Shown: positions 1 to 8,177 of the stretch, in pieces
How positions within the stretch are numbered: position 1 is the stretch's first letter
Layout of the letters: each line of letters begins with the position of its first letter
Assembly: GCA_030044455.1 (NCBI GenBank)
Contig: JASHVU010000123.1
Location: 1-12,201 of the forward strand
DNA: 12,201 nt
Direction: 5' to 3'
Source: Acidobacteriaceae bacterium
GTDB lineage: Bacteria; Acidobacteriota; Terriglobia; Terriglobales; Acidobacteriaceae
The notes under the pieces: model-generated
Told to the model about the DNA's origin: nothing
Databases searched by the model: none
What the model saw: only the letters and a program-made list of their open reading frames with translations
Position numbers and translations under genes: made by a program

Positions 1-138
1 GGTGTTGGTTTGAGTATCGGCAAGGATCTTGTAGACATGCCCATTCAACTTGAACATGAAAACTGCCTCGCGCGAGTTGAGTGTTGTCCCTTTGGTGGAA
101 TCGAGGACAGTGCCTTTGGCGGTTGTGACCAATGCCAT
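1..138 (-). CDS. Small hypothetical protein, 5' end only
   Basis: This reading frame starts at ATG 138-136 and stays open for 46 codons to the window edge, so the 3' end is missing. The start is well supported: a perfect AGGAGG lies at 151-146, seven bases before the ATG. The visible protein begins MALVTTAKGTVLDSTKG and continues with a mildly hydrophobic, Thr/Val/Lys-rich stretch ending near HVYKILADTQTNT. It shows no signal peptide, membrane segment or cysteines. I do not recognise the family. The alternating polar and hydrophobic pattern suggests beta strands, which is inference. It is transcribed away from the transglycosylase gene, so it does not belong to either plus-strand unit. Codon use looks less GC-biased than in the efflux genes. 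Confidence 0.72.
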   Translation of the reverse strand, partial: MALVTTAKGTVLDSTKGTTLNSREAVFMFKLNGHVYKILADTQTNT

Positions 139-145
139 TTATAAA

Positions 146-151
146 CCTCCT
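146..151 (-). promoter_or_regulatory. Ribosome binding site of the left-edge gene
   Basis: On the minus strand this reads AGGAGG, a perfect anti-16S match, with a seven-base A/T-rich spacer before ATG 138-136. It fixes the start of the partial gene. Confidence 0.8.
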
Positions 152-208
152 GAGACGGGGAGCAGGGGCGAGTATGGAGCGTACCGAATGCGCTCTATTC
201 CGCTAGTG

Positions 209-236
209 GTTATATCACACTCCATTGAGGTGTCGG
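209..236 (-). promoter_or_regulatory. Candidate sigma70-type promoter for the left-edge gene
   Basis: On the minus strand there is a -35-like CCGACA (236-231, four of six matches to TTGACA), a 16-base spacer, and a -10-like TATAAC (214-209, five of six matches). Transcription would begin near 202, giving a leader of about 64 bases that carries the AGGAGG. It is the best promoter match I found in the gap, but hexamers of this quality do occur by chance. Confidence 0.35.
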
Positions 237-419
237 CTAATCCCCGTGCTTTGCCGCGGCGGCGCCGAAGATCGCTCGCCTCATGAGACGCGGCCCTGTC
301 AATGAATAGCGTCTTCAGCGTATTCCCAACCCCAAACCGTAACCCGGCTGGTACCCGATCGAGTCCGCACACACCAAAGAGGAATTCCGGAAGGGCGGGC
401 GAAAGCATAGAGTGAATAT

Positions 420-2855
420 ATGAAGGGCGGGTACCTCCTCAGATTCAATCCTGTCCGTTTCTTTCCCGCTGCGTTTCGTTCTTTGTGGAACGCCTTGGCT
501 TTGCTTTTGTGCGCGCTGACGGTGGTTCAACTGGTGCCGGCCCAGACAAGTTCAGCCACCGACGCCAAACCTGCGAAGGAACCGGCCAACTCCACGCCGG
601 CCACATCGAAAAAACCTCGCCCGGCAACGGCACATAAAAGTACGTCCAGGAAAAGGACCACCGCAACGACCTCTTCGCATCGCCGGCCTGTCCATCATGG
701 CAGCCGCGCTGCCCGCATGGCCCATACCGCTCGCATTCATCGGGCATTTGTTGCCTCAACCGAGCTGCGCCCCATGGCCCAGCAGCTTGCCCTGCTGCGC
801 ACGCCCGAGGCTTATCAAGGAGTGACGGCCTATGCGCACAACCACACCGGCGAAGCCGCCGCGGCTGCGTATCTCGCACTCGGCCACGCCTACCTGCTCG
901 ACAAGCGCTATGCCGAGGCCTCGTCAAACCTGGCGCTGGCGCGCAACAGCGGCCAGGAGCTGGCGGACTACGCTGATTTTCTAGGCGCCCAGGCCAGCCA
1001 CGATGCCGGCGACGATAGCGCGGCTGAAACCCTGCTGAAAGGCTTTGCCGACCGCTATCCCGACAGCATTTTTGTTGACCGTGAACCGGAACTCGAAGCC
1101 AACGTCCTGCTGTCGTTGAACAATCCGGCTGCGGCGCGAGAGGTTCTGGTGAAGGCCCAGGACACAGGCGCCGCTGACCGAGTGGCCTACCAGTTTGCTG
1201 AAGGCCAGGTTGCCAACGCGCTCGGCGAGAAGCAGGCGGCCATCGACATTTTCAAGAAGGTCTTGCTCTCCCATCCGCTCAGCCCCGAGGCGCAGTACGC
1301 TCGCGCCAAGCTCACCGAGGCTGGAGCCGAATCGACATTGACGGTGGCCGACCTGCGCAGCCTGGCCGACGCGTATTACAACGCCGGGCACTATGGAGAC
1401 GCGCTGGAACAGTACCGCGTGCTTTCGCGCTCAGCCGAGGTGAGTGTCCCGGACCGCAACGGCTTTGCCGTGGCCCAGGCTGCGTGCGAGTTGAAACTGA
1501 AGCGCCTAACCACCGTGGAAGCGGAGGCGCTGCCCGACAGCAACGACGAAAACGGCGCGAGGCGGCTCGACCTGCTGATGGAACTGGCGCGCGACCGCGA
1601 CGACGAAGCCGATCAGCAGCGCATCGTCACTGAGATGGAAGCGCGCTTCCCGCGCAGCCCGTGGCTCGAAGAGGCGCTCTTCTCCTCGGGCAATATGTAC
1701 ATGCTCAAGCGCGACTATCCCCGCGCCGTTGAGAACTACAGCTACCTGGCCGCGCATTTTCCCGAGTGCAAGGACGCACCGGCGGCTCACTGGCGCGCGG
1801 GATGGCTCAGCTATCGCCAGGATCTGTTTACTGAGGCTGCGCGCATCTTCGACGAGCAGATCAGGCTCTATCCATCGGCTCCGGAAACCGTCTCTGCGCT
1901 TTACTGGCGCGGCCGCCTCTACGAGTCAGTTGACCACGACCCCGCGCGCGCCGCGGCCAACTACCGCGCCATCGTCCGCGCCTATCAGCACTACTTCTAT
2001 GCGCAGATGGCGCGCGACCGGCTAACCGAGCTGGGTAAGTTGACACCGGCCACCGAGCCGCAGCTCGACAAGTTCCAGCCGCTTCCCGAACCGAAGCTCG
2101 TGGACACATTTCCAACTGACAGTCCGCACCTTGCCAAGGCGCGGCTGCTTGCCAATGCCGGCCTGAATGAATACATTGCCGACGAAATCAAGGCCGATCC
2201 CAATTCCGCTTCGTGGAGCGCGCTGGCCGAGGCGCAGATCTATGCCAGCTACGGTGAGAACTTTCGCGCCTTGCGTGCGCTCAAAAGGGCGTTGCCTTAC
2301 GCCTCCACCGCGTCCATTGACTCGATCCCGCTCGCCTATTGGCACATCCTTTTTCCCGAGCCTTATTGGGAAACCATCAAGGCCGAATCGGCGAAGAATA
2401 ATCTTGACCCGTACCTGGTGGCCTCGCTCATCCGCCAGGAATCGGAGTTTGACCCATCGGTAATTTCGTATGCCAATGCTTACGGGCTCATGCAACTTCT
2501 GCCCTCGGTGGGCAAGGCCATGGCGCGTGAAGAAGGCCTCACCCACTTTCAGACCTTTCAGCTGCTCGACCCCGATACCAACATTCGCCTGGGCACACGC
2601 TACCTGCGCCAGATGCTGGACCGCTTTGGCGGCGTGGAAGAGTACGCGCTCGCCGCCTACAACGCCGGCGATTATCGCGTCGCCGACTGGCAAGCTGCCG
2701 GCCCTTATCACGGCATCGATGAGTTTGTTGAGTCGATTCCGTTTACGCAGACCCGGGAGTACGTCGAAGCGATTCGACGCAACCAGGAAACCTACAGAGA
2801 CATCGACGACTTTGCACGAACGCATTCGCACGTGGGCATGCAGGCTGCAAAATAG
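420..2855 (+). CDS. slt: Secreted lytic murein transglycosylase, Slt70-like (GH23)
   Basis: This 811-residue protein should cleave the glycan strands of peptidoglycan in the periplasm, leaving 1,6-anhydro-muramoyl ends. Residues 1-41 look like a Sec signal peptide: Arg residues, a hydrophobic core around 22-38, and a V-P-A site for cleavage after 41. Residues about 48-110 form a basic Thr/Ser/Pro/His-rich linker. Residues about 115-640 are helical repeats of TPR type (clear units near 148-175, 415-445, 452-485 and 490-520), matching the superhelical arm of Slt70. The SLT domain covers about 648-795: catalytic Glu674 in the RQES motif, Y-GLMQ at 688-692, AAYN at 745-748, and a downstream SIPFTQTREYV segment. 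E. coli Slt70 is about 645 residues, so this one is longer at the N terminus. The ATG at 420 is chosen because only it gives a complete signal peptide; its ribosome binding site is weak. The gene stands alone on its strand. Confidence 0.93.
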   Translation: MKGGYLLRFNPVRFFPAAFRSLWNALALLLCALTVVQLVPAQTSSATDAKPAKEPANSTPATSKKPRPATAHKSTSRKRTTATTSSHRRPVHHGSRAARMAHTARIHRAFVASTELRPMAQQLALLRTPEAYQGVTAYAHNHTGEAAAAAYLALGHAYLLDKRYAEASSNLALARNSGQELADYADFLGAQASHDAGDDSAAETLLKGFADRYPDSIFVDREPELEANVLLSLNNPAAAREVLVKAQDTGAADRVAYQFAEGQVANALGEKQAAIDIFKKVLLSHPLSPEAQYARAKLTEAGAESTLTVADLRSLADAYYNAGHYGDALEQYRVLSRSAEVSVPDRNGFAVAQAACELKLKRLTTVEAEALPDSNDENGARRLDLLMELARDRDDEADQQRIVTEMEARFPRSPWLEEALFSSGNMYMLKRDYPRAVENYSYLAAHFPECKDAPAAHWRAGWLSYRQDLFTEAARIFDEQIRLYPSAPETVSALYWRGRLYESVDHDPARAAANYRAIVRAYQHYFYAQMARDRLTELGKLTPATEPQLDKFQPLPEPKLVDTFPTDSPHLAKARLLANAGLNEYIADEIKADPNSASWSALAEAQIYASYGENFRALRALKRALPYASTASIDSIPLAYWHILFPEPYWETIKAESAKNNLDPYLVASLIRQESEFDPSVISYANAYGLMQLLPSVGKAMAREEGLTHFQTFQLLDPDTNIRLGTRYLRQMLDRFGGVEEYALAAYNAGDYRVADWQAAGPYHGIDEFVESIPFTQTREYVEAIRRNQETYRDIDDFARTHSHVGMQAAK
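561..749 (+). other. Basic low-complexity linker of the transglycosylase
   Basis: These codons specify residues 48-110 of the transglycosylase, rich in Lys, Arg, Thr, Ser, Pro and His, with hardly any hydrophobic residues before about 100. It sits directly after the signal peptide and before the helical repeats. A disordered spacer or a charge-based tether to the cell wall would fit, but that is inference. Confidence 0.6.
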
Positions 2856-3044
2856 CGGTTTGCGATTTTTGAACGTCTAAGGATCGATTGGCTAACTCCA
2901 GGGCCGCATCGTCGCATTTGGTATATAGGTGTCGGACCCTTTTGGGGAATGCGAACGATGATGAGAGGGAATCCCGCTCGATAATAGTTGCCAACGATTT
3001 CGATTGACGAGTGACGGTACGAACGGCAAAACTTGATTTCCAAA

Positions 3045-3064
3045 AGAGGGACCACGACCCCTCT
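3045..3064 (+). repeat. Inverted repeat, possible hairpin
   Basis: AGAGGG (3045-3050) and CCCTCT (3059-3064) pair perfectly around an 8-base loop. No U tract follows, so it is not a standard intrinsic terminator. It may be a leader hairpin or chance. Confidence 0.4.
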
Positions 3065-3081
3065 CCATTCGTAGCTGCTGC

Positions 3082-3102
3082 TCTTGCAAGAAGACGGCCG
3101 TC
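3082..3102. repeat. Two adjacent 10-base perfect palindromes
   Basis: TCTTGCAAGA (3082-3091) and GACGGCCGTC (3093-3102) are each perfect palindromes, separated by one base. They lie 50 bases before the zinc-ribbon start codon, where an operator or promoter could be. The two sequences differ, so they are not two copies of one site. Confidence 0.45.
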
Positions 3103-3141
3103 CCGGCATGATCGGAACGGCTTGGTTACATCAATCCACTC

Positions 3142-3146
3142 GGAGG
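3142..3146 (+). promoter_or_regulatory. Ribosome binding site that fixes the zinc-ribbon start
   Basis: GGAGG with a five-base spacer to ATG 3152. It decides in favour of the 87-residue product over the upstream GTG extension. Confidence 0.7.
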
Positions 3147-3151
3147 GAAGG

Positions 3152-3415
3152 ATGTCAGCCGACTTGCAGTTCCTTGAAGAATGGATTCCCGAAAGAATGG
3201 ACCCTGGGACGGTTTTCATGCTTGAAAACCAGTCCAAGCTTGGCCAGGCGCAGAATCCCTACGTGGCCGTAATGTCGTGCCCGCGTTGTGGAACGCTTGG
3301 GCTGATTACCCGCCGCCAGCTTTATTGCGGAGAGATGATGATCTGCGGCGGCGACGTCTGTTCGGCCGAGTACCGGCTTGATGGCGAGAATATCTGCTAC
3401 CGGCAGTCGCAGTAG
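3152..3415 (+). CDS. Small putative zinc-ribbon protein, function unknown
   Basis: This 87-residue protein has an N-terminal half without cysteines (MSADLQFLEEWIPERM, then a charged and polar region) and a cysteine-rich C-terminal half. C43-x2-C46 in SCPRCGT and C65-x4-C70 in MICGGDVCSAEY look like the two halves of a zinc ribbon; C59 and C82 are extra. Such folds bind one zinc ion and often mediate protein or nucleic-acid contacts, but nothing here shows the partner. There is no signal peptide, so it is probably cytoplasmic. I chose ATG 3152 because GGAGG (3142-3146) lies five bases upstream; a longer version from GTG 3011 adds 47 arginine-rich residues without a family look and would read through the intergenic palindromes. 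I have an impression that similar small CGGD proteins occur in Acidobacteria, but cannot verify it. The gene converges on the efflux operon. Confidence 0.72.
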   Translation: MSADLQFLEEWIPERMDPGTVFMLENQSKLGQAQNPYVAVMSCPRCGTLGLITRRQLYCGEMMICGGDVCSAEYRLDGENICYRQSQ

Positions 3416-3458
3416 CACATGCCACTGACCACCGCTCACCATGCGCCCCTCACGGCCT

Positions 3459-4982
3459 TCACTGCTGCAGCTTGTAATCGCTGTTGGGCACCTTGGCAGT
3501 CACCTGCGCTGGAGTCGGCAACTGGCTGTGGTCCCATCCGCCGCCCAATGCCTGCACCAGCTGAACCGCCGACATCATCTCTTCAACCTCGAGCGAATTG
3601 AGCTCCTGCTGATCACTGAGCACCGTCGTCTGAGCTGTCACCACATCCACGTAGGGGTCGACGCCCGAATTGTAGCGCTCGGTTTCGAGATCGAGGAATT
3701 GCTGCGCCGATTGCAAAGCGTTCTGCTGGTCGATAATCTGCTGCGAGTAAATACGCGTGGCAACCAGGGAATCCTCTACCTGCTGGAATGCCGTCAGCAC
3801 GGTCTGCCGGTAACCGGCCAGGTCTGCATTATAGGTGGCCGAGTATTGATGCAACGCTGCGCGGTACAAGCCGCCATCGAAGATGACCTGCGAGGCTGAA
3901 GGGCCGATCGACCAGATGCGGCTCGGCCAATCGAACAGGTGCTTCAGCACCGAGGATTCAAATCCGCCGCTGGCAGAGATTGTCACCTGCGGAAAGAACG
4001 CGCCGTAGCCGATGCCGATCTCGGCATTCGCCGCCGCCAGGGAGCGCTCAGAGGATGCAATGTCGGGACGGCGCTCCGCAAGCTGCGAGGGAACGCCCGT
4101 GGGAATTGGGGGAGCTGTGTAGATCATCGGTTTGACCGGAATCGAGAAGTCGGTGGGAATCTTGCCCAGCAGTACCGCTATGGCATGTTCATATTGCGCA
4201 CGCAACAGACCTACATTCACCGCGGAGGCTTGTGCGGCTTGAAGCGTGCTTTTGGCTTCAACAACCGAAATGAAGTCGCCCGTTCCCGCATCATACGCAC
4301 CCTGGTTCGCATCCAGCGCCTTCTGGTCGGCTACCACGGTATCGTTCAGAATCTTCTGCAGCATGTCCTGGCCGCGAATTTCAAAATAGTACTCGGCCAG
4401 GCTGGCCTGCTCGGTAAGCTTCTCCACTTCAAGGTCGGCTTCAGTTGCCTGGGCTGTGTATTGAGCCTCGCGCACCTGGTTCCTGATCTTGCCCCAGAAG
4501 TCGGGGGTCCACGACACATCGAGCGGCGCCGACCAAATCGATGACGATTGTCCCGTATTGGCCTGCGAAGAGTGTTGCAGATTGCCCGAACTGCGCGAGC
4601 GGTTCCAACTGGGGCCGGCTGTGATTGTGGGCCAGTACTGGGCGCGCGCTTCTGCGATTTCAGCGCGCGCCGCCATGAAGTTCTGAAAGTCCTGCTTCAG
4701 ATTCTCGTTATTAACGTTGAGCTGTTCCTCGAGCGCATTCAGTTCGGGCTCGTTGAAGATCTTCCACCAGTTGCCGCGAATCATCGCGTCCTGCGGGCTG
4801 GCGACCTTCCATCCGGGCTGGTCCTGGAAGTTGACAGTCGACTCCTTGTAGTTGGCTGCGGTCACGGCCGGCGGCGCAGGAGGTTGATAACGCGGGCCGA
4901 TGTGGCAACCCGCGGCAAGCGCCACCAATCCAAGCGCTGCGGCAGGAATGGTAAACGGGACTCGAATTCTCAAATCAGGCAT
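3459..4982 (-). CDS. Outer-membrane efflux lipoprotein, NodT/OprM family
   Basis: This 507-residue protein should form the outer-membrane and periplasmic channel that completes the efflux pump. Residues 1-25 are a lipoprotein signal peptide with A-A-G-C26, making C26 the lipidated residue; it is followed by the HIGPRYQPP segment typical of the NodT family. Two outer-membrane-efflux repeats follow, about 78-275 and 298-480. Helix-strand features typical of the family are visible: AERRPDI at 302-308 with the following AANAEIGIGYGAFFPQV, and YNSGVDPYVDVVTAQ at 437-451. Length matches OprM-type channels (about 470-490). The start is set by GAGGAAGG (4996-4989), six bases upstream. It lies 18 bases after the mdtC-like gene, so it is the last gene of the operon. 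Having its own channel gene differs from E. coli mdtABC, which uses TolC encoded elsewhere. No terminator is visible after its TGA stop. Confidence 0.94.
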   Translation of the reverse strand: MPDLRIRVPFTIPAAALGLVALAAGCHIGPRYQPPAPPAVTAANYKESTVNFQDQPGWKVASPQDAMIRGNWWKIFNEPELNALEEQLNVNNENLKQDFQNFMAARAEIAEARAQYWPTITAGPSWNRSRSSGNLQHSSQANTGQSSSIWSAPLDVSWTPDFWGKIRNQVREAQYTAQATEADLEVEKLTEQASLAEYYFEIRGQDMLQKILNDTVVADQKALDANQGAYDAGTGDFISVVEAKSTLQAAQASAVNVGLLRAQYEHAIAVLLGKIPTDFSIPVKPMIYTAPPIPTGVPSQLAERRPDIASSERSLAAANAEIGIGYGAFFPQVTISASGGFESSVLKHLFDWPSRIWSIGPSASQVIFDGGLYRAALHQYSATYNADLAGYRQTVLTAFQQVEDSLVATRIYSQQIIDQQNALQSAQQFLDLETERYNSGVDPYVDVVTAQTTVLSDQQELNSLEVEEMMSAVQLVQALGGGWDHSQLPTPAQVTAKVPNSDYKLQQ

Positions 4983-4988
4983 GGCAAG

Positions 4989-4996
4989 CCTTCCTC
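4989..4996 (-). promoter_or_regulatory. Ribosome binding site of the outer-membrane channel gene
   Basis: On the minus strand GAGGAAGG lies inside the 18-base gap after the mdtC-like stop codon, six bases before ATG 4982. It suggests that the last gene starts translation on its own as well as by coupling. Confidence 0.65.
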
Positions 4997-5000
4997 ATCT

Positions 5001-8000
5001 TCACGATGCAGTTCCTTCGGCCGTCGCGGGCCGCAGGCCCCGCTCCCGGTTAAGCGCCCACAGGCGCATCCGGTCCATCAACAGATAAATCACAGGCGTG
5101 GTATAAAGCGTCAGCGCCTGACTGAGCATCAGGCCGCCCACAATCGTGATGCCCAGCGGGCGGCGCAGCTCAGAGCCTGTACCGGTTCCAAACGCAAGGG
5201 GCAGCGCGCCCATGATGGCCGAAAACGTGGTCATAAGAATCGGCCGGAAGCGCAGCATGCAGGCTTCGAATATGGAATCGCGAGTATTCATGCCCTCGTT
5301 GCGTTCGGCCTGCAGCGCAAAATCGATCATCATGATCGCGTTCTTCTTCACGATGCCGATGAGCAGGATGATGCCGATGATGGAAATGACATTCAGGTCC
5401 ATCTTGAAGAGCATCAGCGCCAGCATCGCGCCTACGCTGGCCGAGGGCAGCGTTGAAATGATGGTGATGGGGTGAACCAGGCTCTCATACAGAATGCCGA
5501 GCACGATGAACACCGCAAGTAGTGCCGTGACGACAAGATACCCCTCTGATGCCAGCGAGTCCTGATAGGCCTGCGCCGTTCCAGCGAAGAAACCCCGCAC
5601 GGTTCCGGGCATGCCCAGCCGCTGCTCCATCTCGGTCACTTCGCGCGTGGCGTCGGAGAGCGACATCCCATTGGCCATGTTGAACGATACGGTCACCGAC
5701 GGAAATAGGCCGGTATGATTGACCTGCAGCGGTGTGGTATTTGAAGCCGCCTTCATTGCACTCATCAGCGGCGATATCCGATTGATCCCCGCGGTGGTCG
5801 ACGTCCCGCTGGCCGACGAGCCCCCGGGAGTGATGTAAACATTCTTAAGCCCGTTGGGATCCTGCCAGTATTGGGGCGCAACTTCCATCACCACGTAATA
5901 CTGGTTCAGCTGCGTGTAAATTACCGAAACCTCAGACTGTCCAAACGCCGAGTACAGCGCCGAATCGAGCGATTGCGAGGTTTGCCCCAGCCGCGCCGCT
6001 GTGGTGCGGTCGTAGTTGAGCAGTTCCTCCAGGCCGCCGTTCTGCTGGTCGGTGTTCACATCCTGCAAGCCGGGCAGCTTTTTCATCTGCGCCAGCAATA
6101 TCGGTCCCCAATGCGCCAGAAGGTCAACACTGTCGCTCTGGATGGTGTACTGGTAGAGCGCTGCGCTGGATCGCCCGCCGATGCGCAGGTCCTGCACCGG
6201 CTGCAAGAATGCCGAGGCAATGGGCAGTGCGTTCATCTTGGGCCGCAGACGGTTGATGATATCCATCGCCGAGGTCTGGCGCACGGCGCATCCGGGCTGG
6301 GCCTCAGGACATTGATGTCCAATCGGCTTGAGTGCGACGTAGATGAATCCGCCGTTGCTGGACCCGTTGCCCCCCGTGTAGGCATTGGCGTGAGCCACGG
6401 CATGATCCGATTTGATGATTTGCATCAGCTTTTGAACGGAGAAATTCATGAGCGGAAACGATGCATCCTGGGGGCCCTGCACCATTCCCACCATCGCGCC
6501 GGTATCCTGCTGCGGGAAGAAGCCCTTGGGAATCCTGTAAATGACCACAAAATTAAGCGCGACGGTCAGCAGGAACACAATCAGCATCAGGAGCGGGTTG
6601 TCGAGCACCCAAAGCAGCGATTTGCGGTAGATCCACAGCAACCCGTTGAATGCCGATTCGCTGGCCCTCGAAAAGACGTTATGTTTCTCATCTTTGTCAT
6701 GCGCCCGAAGCAAGTGGGCACACATGCAGGGCGTAGTGGTCAGCGAGATCACCATCGAGATGAGGATTGCGGCCGAAAGCGTGATGGCGAACTCGCGAAA
6801 GAGCCGGCCGACGATGCCGCCCATCATGAGAATCGGAATGAACACGGCAATCAGCGACATACTGATGGAAAAGACCGTAAAGCCGATCTCCTGGGCGCCC
6901 TTCAGCGCGGCCGCAAAAGGCTCCATGCCGGTCTCGAGATGGCGCGTGATGTTCTCCATGACCACGATCGCATCGTCAACCACGAATCCCGTAGCGATGG
7001 TGAGGGCCATCAGCGACAGATTGTCGAGCGAGAAGCCAAACATGTACATTACCGCGCAGGTGCCGATGAGCGAAGTGGGCACTGCCACGGCGGGAATCAG
7101 AGTAGAGCGTGGGCTGCGCAGGAAAATGAACACCACCAGCACCACCAGGACGATGGAGCCGGCCAGGGTTTTCTCTACGGTGGCAACCGATGCTCGAATC
7201 GTGGTGGTTCGATCCAGGACGAGAGTCGTGTTGATTCCGTTGGGAAGCACTGCCTCGATAAATGGCAACTGTGCCTTCACGCGGTCGACAGTCTGGATGA
7301 TGTTGGCCCCGGGCTGACGGAAGATAATGATGAAGATGGCGCGGCGGCCGTCCATGTAGCCAGCGGTTCTGATGTTCTGAGTGGAGTCCACAACATCGGC
7401 TACATCCTCAAGCCGTACGGCAGCGCCGTTGTGGAAACCGACAATAAGAGGCCTGTATTCTTCCGCCTGCGAAATCTGGTCATTGGTGATGATGTCTTCG
7501 GTTACGCCGTTGTCTGAGAGCTGGCCGCGCGGCGAGTGCGAGTTCTGCAGACTGAGCACGGACTGGATGTTGGAGAGCGTGAGCCCATAGCTTTCGAGCT
7601 TGGTAGGGTTGACCTCAACTCGGACTGAGGGCGTTGCGCCGCCGCCCGCGAAGACCTGTCCCACGCCCTGGATCTGCGAGAGCTTCTGCACCAGAATGGT
7701 AGACGCCAGGTCGTAGATCTTCGTAACGTCGTATTTGTTTGAGGTCATGCCGAGAATCATGATTGGCGCGTCGGCGGGATTCACCTTGCGATACGAGGGA
7801 TTCGAAGGCAGATTGGTGGGCAGATAGGTTCGGGCGGCGTTGATGGCGGCCTGAACGTCGCGCGCCGCGCCATCGATGTTGCGGCTGAGGTCGAACTGCA
7901 AGGTCACGTTGGTCGAGCCCAACGAACTCGACGAGGTCATCTCGGTGATGCCGGCAATGTGGCTGAACTGCCGTTCCAGCGGCGTCGCCACCGATGCCGC

Positions 8001-8177
8001 CATGATCTGCGCGCTGGCGCCAGGCAGACTGGCGCTCACGCTGATGGTGGGGAAATCCACCTGCGGCAGCGGCGCCACCGGCAGGACTGAAAACGCGATT
8101 GCGCCGGCCAGACCCACGGCAATGGTCAGCAGCGTCGTGCCCACCGGTCGCCGGATGAATGGTGACGACAGGCTCAT
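5001..8177 (-). CDS. mdtC: RND efflux pump subunit, MdtC-like
   Basis: This 1058-residue inner-membrane protein is a proton-driven RND exporter of the HAE1 group. It resembles E. coli MdtC (1025 residues) more than Mdt[13 protein letters not shown] at 32-43, ATPLERQ at 64-70, [10 protein letters not shown] at 80-89, and [14 protein letters not shown] at 102-115. Twelve membrane segments in the usual 1+5 / 1+5 order with two large periplasmic loops can be followed. Proton-relay residues are intact: Asp401-Asp402 in [10 protein letters not shown], Lys945 in [10 protein letters not shown], and Arg976 in MLRFRP. An insert in the second loop carries C623 and C630 (CPEAQPGC); another small Gly/Ser/Thr-rich insert lies at about 783-800. 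The start ATG overlaps the stop of the mdtB-like gene as ATGA, with GGAGAG just upstream. In the E. coli system MdtB and MdtC form a mixed trimer; that this pair does so is inference. Substrates cannot be read from the sequence. Confidence 0.94.
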   Translation of the reverse strand: MSLSSPFIRRPVGTTLLTIAVGLAGAIAFSVLPVAPLPQVDFPTISVSASLPGASAQIMAASVATPLERQFSHIAGITEMTSSSSLGSTNVTLQFDLSRNIDGAARDVQAAINAARTYLPTNLPSNPSYRKVNPADAPIMILGMTSNKYDVTKIYDLASTILVQKLSQIQGVGQVFAGGGATPSVRVEVNPTKLESYGLTLSNIQSVLSLQNSHSPRGQLSDNGVTEDIITNDQISQAEEYRPLIVGFHNGAAVRLEDVADVVDSTQNIRTAGYMDGRRAIFIIIFRQPGANIIQTVDRVKAQLPFIEAVLPNGINTTLVLDRTTTIRASVATVEKTLAGSIVLVVLVVFIFLRSPRSTLIPAVAVPTSLIGTCAVMYMFGFSLDNLSLMALTIATGFVVDDAIVVMENITRHLETGMEPFAAALKGAQEIGFTVFSISMSLIAVFIPILMMGGIVGRLFREFAITLSAAILISMVISLTTTPCMCAHLLRAHDKDEKHNVFSRASESAFNGLLWIYRKSLLWVLDNPLLMLIVFLLTVALNFVVIYRIPKGFFPQQDTGAMVGMVQGPQDASFPLMNFSVQKLMQIIKSDHAVAHANAYTGGNGSSNGGFIYVALKPIGHQCPEAQPGCAVRQTSAMDIINRLRPKMNALPIASAFLQPVQDLRIGGRSSAALYQYTIQSDSVDLLAHWGPILLAQMKKLPGLQDVNTDQQNGGLEELLNYDRTTAARLGQTSQSLDSALYSAFGQSEVSVIYTQLNQYYVVMEVAPQYWQDPNGLKNVYITPGGSSASGTSTTAGINRISPLMSAMKAASNTTPLQVNHTGLFPSVTVSFNMANGMSLSDATREVTEMEQRLGMPGTVRGFFAGTAQAYQDSLASEGYLVVTALLAVFIVLGILYESLVHPITIISTLPSASVGAMLALMLFKMDLNVISIIGIILLIGIVKKNAIMMIDFALQAERNEGMNTRDSIFEACMLRFRPILMTTFSAIMGALPLAFGTGTGSELRRPLGITIVGGLMLSQALTLYTTPVIYLLMDRMRLWALNRERGLRPATAEGTAS

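Larger units (their letters stand above)
139..419. other. Divergent intergenic region
   Basis: This 281-base gap separates two genes transcribed away from each other and must hold both promoters. It contains the candidate minus-strand promoter at 209-236, an 8-base palindrome CTCATGAG at 280-287, and an inverted repeat AGACGC (286-291) / GCGTCT (309-314) with a 17-base loop, which could be an operator or chance. I could not identify a convincing plus-strand promoter for the transglycosylase. Short open frames here lack ribosome binding sites and recognisable products, so I do not call them as genes. Confidence 0.5.
2856..3151. other. Intergenic region before the zinc-ribbon gene
   Basis: This 296-base stretch follows the transglycosylase stop codon. 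It holds three inverted repeats in its right half (3045-3064, 3082-3091, 3093-3102) and a TTGACG hexamer at 3004-3009 with no good -10 partner. No terminator with a U tract is visible after the transglycosylase. The small zinc-ribbon frame can be extended upstream to GTG 3011, but that extension reads through these repeats and I judge it non-coding. Confidence 0.5.

Noticed and set aside
390..431. 10-base direct repeat GAAGGGCGGG at 390-399 and 422-431 around the transglycosylase start
   Set aside because: It is short and purine-rich, one copy is inside the coding region, and the first is too far upstream to be the ribosome binding site; chance is likely.
2022..2831. A 269-codon minus-strand frame opposite the transglycosylase catalytic region
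   Set aside because: It is antisense to the conserved SLT domain, with no ribosome binding site or family resemblance noted.
3004..3032. TTGACG as a -35 element for the zinc-ribbon gene
   Set aside because: At 16-18 bases downstream there is no acceptable -10 hexamer.
3011..3151. N-terminal extension of the zinc-ribbon gene from GTG 3011
   Set aside because: The 47 added residues are arginine-rich without family character, cross the palindromes, and a better ribosome binding site sits directly before ATG 3152.
3939..4544. Plus-strand frames of 201 codons and, nearby, 302 codons (4548-5456) opposite the channel and mdtC-like genes
   Set aside because: Both are antisense to conserved coding sequence and give basic, low-similarity products typical of shadow frames.
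5871..7517. A 548-codon open frame on the plus strand opposite the mdtC-like gene
   Set aside because: It lies wholly antisense to a strongly conserved pump gene, its product is rich in His, Arg and Gln with no recognisable domain, and long antisense frames are common in GC-rich genes with strong codon bias.
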